Shown: positions 1-7,121 of the stretch, piece by piece | Numbering within the stretch: the first letter of the stretch is position 1 | Layout of the letters: every line of letters starts with the position of its first letter | NCBI RefSeq assembly: GCF_001189295.1 | Contig: NZ_CP012159.1 | Location: 6,092,525-6,156,524, forward strand | Direction: 5' to 3' | DNA: 64,000 nucleotides | Source: Chondromyces crocatus | Lineage (GTDB): Bacteria > Myxococcota_A > Polyangia > Polyangiales > Polyangiaceae | Program-made: the position numbers and the translations under genes | Notes under the pieces: model-generated | Seen by the model: the letters and a program-made list of their open reading frames with translations, nothing else | Databases searched by the model: none | Told to the model about the DNA's origin: nothing

Positions 1-809
1 GTGGCAAGGAAGCCGCTCGCTCCAACGCCGCCCTCGGCGACCTGGTGCGCGCCGCCGTGACCGAGGCCGGCCTCCCTGCGGACGCCGTGCAGATCCTGCC
101 CTCCCTCGACCGCGAAGCCACCCGCCTCCTCGTCGGCATGAACGGCCTCATCGACCTCGCCATCCCCCGCGGCGGCGAAGGCCTCATCCGCTTCGTCACC
201 GAGCACGCCCGCGTCCCCGTCATCCAGCACTACAAGGGCGTCTGCCACCTCTTCGTCGACGAAGGCGCCGACCTCGACCTCGCCCACCGCCTCGTCGAGA
301 ACGGCAAGCTCTCCCGCCCTGGCGTCTGCAACGCCCTCGAATGCCTGCTCGTCCACGAGCGCCTCGCCGCCACCCTCCTGCCGCGCCTCGCCTCCCTCGT
401 GTCCACGCGCGGCCTGGAGATCCGCGGCGACGAGGCCACCTGCAAGCTCGTCCCTGCCGCCCGCCCCGCCACCCCGGACGACTTCGGCGCCGAGTTCCTG
501 GCCCCCATCCTCGCCGTCCGCGTCGTCCGCGACCTCGACGACGCCCTCGACCACATCGCCCGCTACGGCTCCAACCACACCGAGGCCATCTGCACCCCCA
601 GCTACGACCGCGCCCAGCGCTTCCTGCGCGAGGTGGACGCGAGCTGCGTCCTGGTGAACGCCTCCACCCGCTTCAACGACGGCGGAGAGCTGGGCCTCGG
701 CGCCGAGATCGGCATTTCCACCACCAAGCTTCACGCCTATGGCCCCATGGGCCTGGAGAGCCTCACCACCCTCAAATGGATCGCGCACGGCGACGGCCAG
801 ATCCGTTGA
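1..809 (+). CDS. proA: Glutamate-5-semialdehyde dehydrogenase, 3' part (5' end outside window)
   Basis: The reading frame is already open at base 3 and ends with a stop at 807-809, so the gene enters from the left. It encodes the C-terminal two-thirds of ProA, the NADPH-dependent reductase converting gamma-glutamyl phosphate to glutamate semialdehyde in proline synthesis (cytosolic). Family signatures seen: a GGEGLIRFV segment, the catalytic-cysteine region NALECLLVH (a Cys replaces the usual NAxETLLV Thr, with the conserved Cys just upstream in PGVCNALE), the YGSNHTEAI segment and the C-terminal [19 protein letters not shown] block. Next gene rsfS starts 93 bp later on the same strand. In many bacteria proA lies beside obg-proB-rsfS-type genes, which fits. 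Identity is secure; the start cannot be seen. Confidence 0.95.
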   Translation, partial: GKEAARSNAALGDLVRAAVTEAGLPADAVQILPSLDREATRLLVGMNGLIDLAIPRGGEGLIRFVTEHARVPVIQHYKGVCHLFVDEGADLDLAHRLVENGKLSRPGVCNALECLLVHERLAATLLPRLASLVSTRGLEIRGDEATCKLVPAARPATPDDFGAEFLAPILAVRVVRDLDDALDHIARYGSNHTEAICTPSYDRAQRFLREVDASCVLVNASTRFNDGGELGLGAEIGISTTKLHAYGPMGLESLTTLKWIAHGDGQIR

Positions 810-902
810 CGAACCCCGCCCATCGGCGAAGGGTTTGAACTAAGAGACGACAAGCTTCCTGCGACGGAGAGGCCCCGAGGGGCCGAGAGAAAGCGAGAGC
901 AC

Positions 903-2063
903 GTGGCGACGACGAAGAAACGGACTGGCGCGGCTGCCGGCAAGCCCGAGCGGACGACGAAGAAGGCGGGCCCCTCGGCAGGGCCGACCCGCACCGGCCC
1001 GAAGGCTGGATCCTCCCGCTCCGGCACGGGCGCTGGCTCGAAGGCCGGCTCCTCCCGGACCGGCAGCGGCGCGAGGACCGGCACCAAGAGCGCGACCAGA
1101 ACGGGGACCCGCTCCACCACCGGCTCGAAGACCGGGACGACCCGCACCGAGCGCCCCAAGGCCGCTCCGGCGCGCGCTGGCGCCACGAAGGCTGGCAGGA
1201 CCACCACCACCGGCGCCAAGGGGACCTCACCCGCGAAGGGCGCAGCGAAGCGCCCCTCGGCCTCCAAGGCCTCCACCCCCCGGCTGAAATCCTCGCACGC
1301 GGGCCGGACGCGATCCGAGGAGAGCCCCCGCGCCTCGGCCGCCGAACGCCGCCCGGCGTCGGGCCGCAGCACCTCCGCTTCCCGCGCCCCTGCACGGCGT
1401 GGTGCTGCCGAGGAGCGCGCCGAGACCCCCCCCGTTCGCATCCGCCGGAGCGCCGAGAAGCCGCTCTCGCCCAGCGAACAGATCCCGCTCGCGAACTTCG
1501 AGAACGAGGGCGGACCGCCGGCACCCCAGCCCGAGCGCGCTGCCTCCCTGGAAGGCGCCGTCTCCGCCCCCGACTTCTCGGCCCCCCCGCCCTCCAGGGG
1601 CAAGTCGGGCCGAACGCCGCTGGCGGCGCCGAAGCGCGCTGGCAAGCGCGTCTCGGCCGCTCCTCCTGCGGCGCAAGCCTCCAGCGAGGCCCGCGAGCTC
1701 GCCCTCGCCCTCGCCGCCGCCGGCCTCGACAAGAAGGCCATCGGCGTCGAGATCCTCGAGGTCGCCGGTCGCGTCGACTACGCCGACTTCCTGGTGATCA
1801 TGACCGGCCGCTCGGACCGCCACGTCCACGCCATCGCCGTCGGCCTCGAAGCCGCCCTGCGCGAGACCAAGCAGATGGCGCCCCTCTCCATGGAGGGCCT
1901 CACCGCCGCCACCTGGGTGCTCATCGACTTCGGCGACGTCGTCGTCCACGTCTTCCAGGAAGACACCCGCCGCGTCTACGACATCGAAGGCCTCTGGATG
2001 GACGCCAGCCGCGTCCCCGTCCCTGGCGGCGACGCCGAGGGCTCGGCCCACCGCCCCTTCTGA
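903..2063 (+). CDS. rsfS: Ribosomal silencing factor RsfS with long basic N-terminal extension
   Basis: A 386-residue protein starting at GTG. Residues from about 255 to 370 are a complete RsfS/Iojap domain (KKAIGVEILEVAG, DYADFLVIMTGRSDRHV, WVLIDFGDVVVHVF, YDIEGLW), which binds ribosomal protein L14 and blocks joining of 30S and 50S subunits. The domain alone is the usual size of the family (about 105-130 residues). The preceding ~250 residues are low complexity, rich in Lys, Arg, Thr, Ser, Ala and Gly, and presumably disordered and RNA-interacting. A GGCCCC/GGGGCC inverted repeat lies at 871-884 just upstream. The stop is 7 bp before rlmH, so the two are probably co-transcribed. If a later start were used, the extension would shrink, but no convincing internal start beside the domain is seen. 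Confidence 0.92.
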   Translation: MATTKKRTGAAAGKPERTTKKAGPSAGPTRTGPKAGSSRSGTGAGSKAGSSRTGSGARTGTKSATRTGTRSTTGSKTGTTRTERPKAAPARAGATKAGRTTTTGAKGTSPAKGAAKRPSASKASTPRLKSSHAGRTRSEESPRASAAERRPASGRSTSASRAPARRGAAEERAETPPVRIRRSAEKPLSPSEQIPLANFENEGGPPAPQPERAASLEGAVSAPDFSAPPPSRGKSGRTPLAAPKRAGKRVSAAPPAAQASSEARELALALAAAGLDKKAIGVEILEVAGRVDYADFLVIMTGRSDRHVHAIAVGLEAALRETKQMAPLSMEGLTAATWVLIDFGDVVVHVFQEDTRRVYDIEGLWMDASRVPVPGGDAEGSAHRPF

Positions 2064-2070
2064 CCCACCC

Positions 2071-2508
2071 GTGCGTCTCGTCATCGTCGCCGTCGGCCGC
2101 GTGAAGGATCGCCCCCTTCGCGCGGCCCTCGACGAGTACTTCGGCCGCGTCCGCCGCTACGTTGCCTGCGACGAAGTGGAGATCCCCGACGGCCCCCTCC
2201 CCAAGGTCGCCCAGGCCATGACCCGGGCCACCGCTGGCGCCAACGTCATCGCCCTCGAAGTCGGCGGCCGCGCCCTCCCCAGCGAAGCCTTCGCCAGCTC
2301 CATCGAGCGCTGGGGCTCCCGCGGCAAAGGCGTCGTCGCCTTCCTCATCGGCGGCGCCGACGGCCTCCCGCCCGAGGTGAGTGCCGCCGCCGACGACCGC
2401 TGGAGCCTCTCCACGCTCACCTTCCCGCACCGGCTCGCGCGCCTGGTGCTCGTCGAGCAGCTCTACCGCGCCATGACCATCCTTCGGGGCGAGCCGTACG
2501 GCCATTGA
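2071..2508 (+). CDS. rlmH: 23S rRNA (pseudouridine1915-N3)-methyltransferase RlmH
   Basis: A 145-residue SPOUT methyltransferase that methylates pseudouridine 1915 in helix 69 of 23S rRNA using SAM. Seen: the N-terminal VIVAVGRVKD strand, the knot region AFLIGGADGLPPEV with the SAM-binding GGADG, and TLTFPHRLARLVLVEQLYRA. It begins at GTG 7 bp after rsfS, the classic rsfS-rlmH pairing. Odd point: the family normally ends in HPYHR/K, while this protein ends GEPYGH, so the conserved tail His-Arg/Lys pair is altered. Length is close to the family's usual ~155 residues. Confidence 0.95.
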   Translation: MRLVIVAVGRVKDRPLRAALDEYFGRVRRYVACDEVEIPDGPLPKVAQAMTRATAGANVIALEVGGRALPSEAFASSIERWGSRGKGVVAFLIGGADGLPPEVSAAADDRWSLSTLTFPHRLARLVLVEQLYRAMTILRGEPYGH

Positions 2509-2584
2509 ATCGCGCGCTCACGGATCAGCACAATCGCTCCCCAGCCCGCTTGCGCCATCGCCCTCCCGACTCAACACCGGAGAG

Positions 2585-3310
2585 GTGAACGCCACGCCCG
2601 CGGGCGCCCCGCTCCCTGCCGTCCCCACCGCCCTGGCTGGCGCGACCGAGCCGACCACGACCCTGGACGTCCTGGCTGCCCCCGAGCCGACCCCTGAGCC
2701 CGGGACGAGCGAAGCGCCCCTCCCAGCGCCTCGCCCCTCGAAACAAGCCGCCGCCCGACGGCTCCTCTTCGCCGCCCTCCTCCTGGTCGCCCTCAGCGCC
2801 CTCTTCTGGCTGACCCCCCTCTCGACCTGGCTGGAGCCTGCGCGCTTGCTGGAGGCCGGAAACCGCTTCCGCGAGAGCCCGCTGACCCCCGTCGTCCTCG
2901 TCGCAGCGTTCGCCGTGCTCTCCTCCGTCCTGTTCCCGATCAACGGCTTGATCGCCGTGACCGGCCTGGCATTCGGCCCCTGGGTCGGCGCGACCTACGC
3001 CCTCATCGCGACCCTGACCGCAGCGACGGTGCAGTTCGTCGCAGGCTCCCGCCTCGGCGCCGATGCCGTCGCGCGCCTTGCTGGACCGCGTGCCGCGCGG
3101 GTGCGCAGCCACCTCATGCGACGCGGCATCTGGGCCGTGGCCCTGGGACACGTGCTGCCCGTGGCTCCCTTTGGCATGATGAACTTGTTGTGCGGGGCCT
3201 CCGGCATCCGCTTCCGCGACTTCATGCTGGGCACCCTGCTGACGATGGTCCCCACCGCGGTGATGGTGGCAGGACTCAGCGGACAGATCGTGCGGTGGCT
3301 GCAGGGATAG
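2585..3310 (+). CDS. DedA/TVP38-TMEM64 (VTT-domain) membrane protein
   Basis: A 241-residue protein starting at GTG. Residues 1-52 are Pro/Ala-rich and presumably cytoplasmic and disordered. A first membrane segment follows at about 60-78, then a VTT domain with several hydrophobic segments. Family hallmarks include the re-entrant segments FPINGLIAVTGLAFGPWVG and GHVLPVAPFGMMNLLCGASGI. VTT proteins act in lipid scrambling or membrane homeostasis; the substrate cannot be told from sequence. It lies 76 bp after rlmH on the same strand. It ends just before a repeat-rich intergenic block. Confidence 0.85.
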   Translation: MNATPAGAPLPAVPTALAGATEPTTTLDVLAAPEPTPEPGTSEAPLPAPRPSKQAAARRLLFAALLLVALSALFWLTPLSTWLEPARLLEAGNRFRESPLTPVVLVAAFAVLSSVLFPINGLIAVTGLAFGPWVGATYALIATLTAATVQFVAGSRLGADAVARLAGPRAARVRSHLMRRGIWAVALGHVLPVAPFGMMNLLCGASGIRFRDFMLGTLLTMVPTAVMVAGLSGQIVRWLQG

Positions 3311-4085
3311 CCCTGGCTACACGGGCGCCGCTGGAAGCGAAGGGAAGAGGCCGCGTTGAAAGCGCAGCGGCGTATCGAGCCCTGAAGAGGGCAGGGGAGA
3401 GACGACGCTGAACCCAAAGACGAGGCGTGCTCTGGAATCGCAGTGACAGGCTGAATTCCGAAAAGGATAGGGACGAGGCGACCCTGCAATCGTAGCGACG
3501 GGGAGCACTCTGAAAGGGCAGGGGAGAGACGACGCTGAACCCAAAGACGAGGCGTGCTCTGGAATCGCAGTGACAGGCTGAATTCCGAAAAGGATAGGGA
3601 CGAGGCGACCCTGCAATCGTAGCGACGGGGAGCACTCTGAAAGGGCAGGGGAGAGACGAAGAAAGCAAAGACGAGGTGTGCTCTGGAATCGCAGTGACAG
3701 GCTGAATTCCAAAAAGGGCAATGACGATGCGACCCTGCAATCGCCGCGACGGGGAGCGTTCTGAAAAGGGCAGGGGAGAGACGGCGCGCAATGCGCAGGG
3801 ACCGGCGCTGGAAGGCCTCTGGCGCGAGCCACTGGAAGGGCCGTGACGAGAACTCTCGTTGATGCCCAGTGACGAACGCAGTGCTGGACCTTCTGTGGCC
3901 AGGTTCGGGCGGTGACGAGGGCAGAGATGTGAATCAGGGAAGGAAGCCTCTCCCCCTGTTCCAGTCCTCGACCCCGTGAACGCCTCGTCCAGGATCGTGG
4001 CGCTGCCTTCCTGGGGTGCGGCAAAGGTGTTAGCGCTGGGAGGAAGCCGTGCAGCATGTGGGCACGGCAAGGACCCGACCGCCAC
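3311..4085. other. Intergenic region holding degenerate and tandem repeats
   Basis: About 775 bp with no credible gene. The middle part is the 127-bp tandem repeat listed separately. The flanks (about 3311-3390 and 3780-3860) contain weaker matches to the same half-unit (TGAAAG or TGGAAG followed by GGGCAGGGGAGAGACGACG-like sequence). Frames open on the minus strand here are low-complexity translations of the repeat and have no start, domain or codon-bias support. Confidence 0.7.
3391..3786. repeat. 127-bp tandem repeat, about three units plus a partial, each made of related sub-units
   Basis: The marker GCAGGGGAGAGACG occurs at 3391, 3518, 3645 and 3770 (the last ending GG), giving periods of 127, 127 and 125 bp. 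The first two periods are almost identical; the third has scattered substitutions. Inside each unit the motif GACGAGGCG-N3/4-CTG(G/C)AATCG-(C/T)AG(C/T)GAC recurs twice, alternating about 52 and 75 bp apart, so the unit itself arose by an older duplication. Unit length is not a multiple of three. No spacers are present and the block is not a CRISPR. Confidence 0.9.
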
Positions 4086-5531
4086 ATGATGCGCGGACGC
4101 ACCCTCTCGCTGCTGTTCCTGGCTTTCGCTGGCTGCCTCCCTGCGCTTCCAGGCTGCCTCCACGACGAAGGTTCACGAGAAGGCCCGCCTCCACCGTCAG
4201 CGCCGGCGCCCCCCGCGACCCTCGAGCCTCTTGCGACCCTCGCCCCTCTTGCGCCCTTGCCGGCTGGGTACGAGTTCGCCTCCGAGCCCGCCTCTCCTGC
4301 GCATGCACACCCGCCGTCGACGCCCTCGATGCCTCGCCCCTACCGCAAGCGCCTCGACGCCGCCGTCGCGCTGAACGCCGAGTGCGTCCTCTGCCACGAG
4401 GACGAAGCCGCTGCCTGGCGCGGCTCCCACCACCAGCGCGCCACGACCAACCCCGCCTTTCGCCACGCCTTCGCCATCGAACCCACCGCCTTTTGCCGAG
4501 GCTGCCACGCCCCCGAGGCCGATCCCGACCAGGAGCCCATCGGCGCCCTCCGCGACCTCGGCGTCGCCTGCGTCACCTGCCACGTCACCGACGACGGCCA
4601 GGTCCTCGCCGCGGCCCCGCTCACCCCCCATGCTCCTCGCCCCGGTGCTCCCGGCGGTCCCGGCGCTCCCGGCGGTCCCGGCGGTCCCGGCGGTCCCGGC
4701 GGTCCCGGCGGTCCCGGCGGTCCCGGCGGTCCCGGCGGTCCCGGCGGTCCCGGTGCTCTCGGCGTTCTCAGTGCTCTCGGCGCTTCCGGTGCCTCCGACT
4801 CCCTCGGCGCCTCCGGCCCCTCCGCCCCCACCGAGCCCCCCACCCAGGCCCCCCATCCCCTCCGCCGCTCCACCGAGTTCGCCCGCACCGGCGCCTGCGT
4901 CGGCTGCCACGAGTTCCGCTTCCCCACCGCCCGCGGCCACGGCGACGAGGACCACATGCAGACCACCGGCCGTGAGCACGCCCGCTCCAGAGCCGCCTCC
5001 ACCCCGTGCGCCACCTGCCACATGCCCCTCGTCGACGGCCGCCGCTCCCACGCCTTTGCCGACGTCCGCGACCCCCGCTGGCTGCGCGACCAGCTCCACG
5101 CCACCGCCACCCGCCCGGACGACGACACCCTCCGCATCACCCTCACCCAGCGCGCGCCCGGCCACGCCTTCCCCACCGGCGACCTCTTCCGCCGCCTCGA
5201 AGTCCACGCCGAGCTACGCACCCCCGACGGCCGCGTCCTCCGCCGCGACGTCCGCTACCTCGCCCGCCACCTCGACATCCTCCCTGGCCGCGTCGAACGC
5301 CAGCTCGTCCGCGACGACCGCGTGTTCGACGAACCTCGCCTCATCGACCTCGACCTCGCCCCCGCCGAACCGCCGCCGCCTGCCTCCCTCGTCGCCTGGC
5401 GCGTGACCTACCAGCGCGTCGCCACCGCCGGCTCCGGCAGAGACCCGACCGCCGCCCCCATCGAGTCCCAGCTCCAGCTCCACGCCGGCACCTTCCCCTG
5501 GCCTCCCCGACCGACCCCCTCCCACCCCTGA
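4086..5531 (+). CDS. Pentaheme c-type cytochrome lipoprotein with collagen-like insert
   Basis: The chosen ATG at 4086 (another at 4089) opens a lipoprotein signal peptide whose lipobox is LAFAGC or ALPGC; the frame is open upstream to 4056. Five heme-attachment motifs are seen in order: CVLCH, CRGCH, CVTCH, CVGCH and CATCH, with His-rich stretches such as GSHHQRA and GHGDEDH that may supply distal ligands. Between the third and fourth motif lies a collagen-like GlyGlyPro run encoded by 9-bp tandem repeats. The C-terminal ~170 residues form a beta-rich region (RITLTQRAPGHAFPTGDLFRR). It resembles cytochrome c554/NrfB-like multiheme electron carriers of the envelope; the partner reductase is unknown. 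A lipoprotein gene follows 13 bp downstream. Confidence 0.8.
   Translation: MMRGRTLSLLFLAFAGCLPALPGCLHDEGSREGPPPPSAPAPPATLEPLATLAPLAPLPAGYEFASEPASPAHAHPPSTPSMPRPYRKRLDAAVALNAECVLCHEDEAAAWRGSHHQRATTNPAFRHAFAIEPTAFCRGCHAPEADPDQEPIGALRDLGVACVTCHVTDDGQVLAAAPLTPHAPRPGAPGGPGAPGGPGGPGGPGGPGGPGGPGGPGGPGGPGALGVLSALGASGASDSLGASGPSAPTEPPTQAPHPLRRSTEFARTGACVGCHEFRFPTARGHGDEDHMQTTGREHARSRAASTPCATCHMPLVDGRRSHAFADVRDPRWLRDQLHATATRPDDDTLRITLTQRAPGHAFPTGDLFRRLEVHAELRTPDGRVLRRDVRYLARHLDILPGRVERQLVRDDRVFDEPRLIDLDLAPAEPPPPASLVAWRVTYQRVATAGSGRDPTAAPIESQLQLHAGTFPWPPRPTPSHP
4640..4765 (+). repeat. 9-bp GGTCCCGGC tandem repeats encoding a GlyGlyPro run
   Basis: Roughly ten copies of GGTCCCGGC with variants (GGTGCTCCC, GGCGCTCCC) lie in frame inside the cytochrome gene. 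They encode a collagen-like (Gly-Pro-Gly) linker. Near-perfect identity of the copies points to recent slippage, so length is probably variable between strains. Confidence 0.9.
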
Positions 5532-5544
5532 ACCAGGCCCGACC

Positions 5545-7059
5545 ATGCGCACCCTCCTTCCTTCGCTTTCGTCGCTCTCCTCGCTCTCGCGCCTCCCGTC
5601 GAACGCCCTCCTCCTCGCCCTCCTCCTCGCGAGCAGCCCCGCCTGCAAGCCGAAGAGCCCTCCCACGGACGCCACCCCCATCGCCCAGGACCCGGCCCCC
5701 ACCGAGCCCTCTGCAGCCCCGAGCGCCTCCAGCGCCTCCGCTGCCCTGAAGCTCCCGCCGACGCCCCCGAAGGTCCCCACCATGGCCCTCGAACCGTTCG
5801 CTCCCGAGGGCACCAAGCTGGACGGCCTCTTCCCCATCCAGGGCGCGATCATGGTCAACAAGGAGATGCGCATCGGCCGCCTCGTCGACGACGCCATCGA
5901 GTGGGTCGGCTACGTCCCCGAGACCAACCAGAGCTTCGGCGGCAGCTACGTCTACGCCGTCCAGGGAACCTGGCCCGACAACGTCGACGTCCTCTACTCC
6001 TCCGTCCAAGGCCGCGCACCACAGCCCTCCGTCTATCCCCTCACCGGCAAAGGCACCCTCCGCGTCTTCGGTGAAGGTGGCAGCCCCGCCAGGATCATCG
6101 GCGTCGCCAGGAGCGACACCTTCACCATCGCGCTGAACTGGTCCATGATCTCGTCCACCGAGAGCGCCTCCGTGCGCGGACCCGCGCGTCGCCTCAAGTT
6201 CCAGACCCCCGCGCAAGCTGGCTGCAAGCCCGGCGAGATCGAGCGCTACGAGCACTTCCCGGAGCCCCCGGCCATCGTCCCCAGCTCCTTCGGCGCCACC
6301 CCCAGCGGGACGATCCTCTCGCTCGGCAACCTCTGCGAAAAGCGCGGCCTCGCCGCCGAAGTCTGGAGCCCATCCGACGAGAAATCGCGCATCGTCGACC
6401 TCAGCCACCTCGCGGAGCCGGGCACGTACAGCGTCTCCATCCTCCCCGGGCAGGGCGACGAAGCCTGGTTCTTGCCGTCCTCCAAGAGCCCCGTCCTCCA
6501 CTACCGCGACGGCACCTTCGAAGCGCTGCCCAGGCTCGATCCCCCGGCCACCGAGGCCTTCCTCTCGCAGACCGGCAAGCTCCACACCTACGACGGCCAG
6601 ACCCTCCACCGCTTCGACGAAGGCGCCTGGCACCCGGTCGCCCGCCTCGCCTGGCCCAAGCATTTCCACTCCATCGCCATCGACGCGCGCGGCGGAATCT
6701 GGGCGTCCACCTGGGGCGCCGTGTTGAAGCTCCGCGAGACCGAGAGCCTCGAGTTCACCGACGCCTGCACCACCCCCTACCTCCACCTCTACGACGTCAA
6801 CCCCGACAACCCGAAGAAGTTCGACTACCCCACCACCCGCAAGGCCCTCGCCTCGTTCCCCGACGTCGCAGCGCTCACCCTCGTCGAGGCCCACGAGGAT
6901 GGCACCCGCCGCCTCGGCCTCCAGGTCGCCGACAAGGCCCAGGCCGAAGCCGTCATCGCCCACCTCGCCACGACCATGAAGGACGAGCAACCGAAGCTCA
7001 TTTGCTACGCCCCGAAGGTGTCCCGCACCATCGAGATGAAGAAGCCCAAGGGCAAGTGA
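5545..7059 (+). CDS. Unrecognised lipoprotein
   Basis: A 504-residue protein from an ATG 13 bp after the cytochrome gene. The N-terminus is a hydrophobic signal with lipobox ASSPAC (Cys about residue 34), followed by a Pro/Ala/Ser linker to about residue 75. The remainder is a soluble region with repeated Trp/Gly/Asp-containing strands (for example FHSIAIDARGGIWASTWGAVLKL), which resembles blades of a beta-propeller, but no family could be assigned. Being immediately downstream of the pentaheme cytochrome it may be an envelope partner of it; this is inference. It converges with the large gene ending at 7122. Confidence 0.6.
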   Translation: MRTLLPSLSSLSSLSRLPSNALLLALLLASSPACKPKSPPTDATPIAQDPAPTEPSAAPSASSASAALKLPPTPPKVPTMALEPFAPEGTKLDGLFPIQGAIMVNKEMRIGRLVDDAIEWVGYVPETNQSFGGSYVYAVQGTWPDNVDVLYSSVQGRAPQPSVYPLTGKGTLRVFGEGGSPARIIGVARSDTFTIALNWSMISSTESASVRGPARRLKFQTPAQAGCKPGEIERYEHFPEPPAIVPSSFGATPSGTILSLGNLCEKRGLAAEVWSPSDEKSRIVDLSHLAEPGTYSVSILPGQGDEAWFLPSSKSPVLHYRDGTFEALPRLDPPATEAFLSQTGKLHTYDGQTLHRFDEGAWHPVARLAWPKHFHSIAIDARGGIWASTWGAVLKLRETESLEFTDACTTPYLHLYDVNPDNPKKFDYPTTRKALASFPDVAALTLVEAHEDGTRRLGLQVADKAQAEAVIAHLATTMKDEQPKLICYAPKVSRTIEMKKPKGK

Positions 7060-7121
7060 ACCCCGAAGACCCCTTCACCTTGCGTACACGGTGGAGGTGC
7101 CCGTCGCGTGCTGCCAACCCG

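Noticed and set aside
3317-4163. Minus-strand frames of about 260-295 residues over the 127-bp repeats
   Set aside because: Translation only repeats the non-coding unit; the period (127) is not a multiple of three, frames drift, and no start signal or family is present.
4049-5749. Arg/Pro-, Ser/Pro- or Gly/Ala-rich frames overlapping the cytochrome gene
   Set aside because: Composition is that of GC-rich shadows; the frame with five CxxCH motifs and a lipobox is clearly the real gene.
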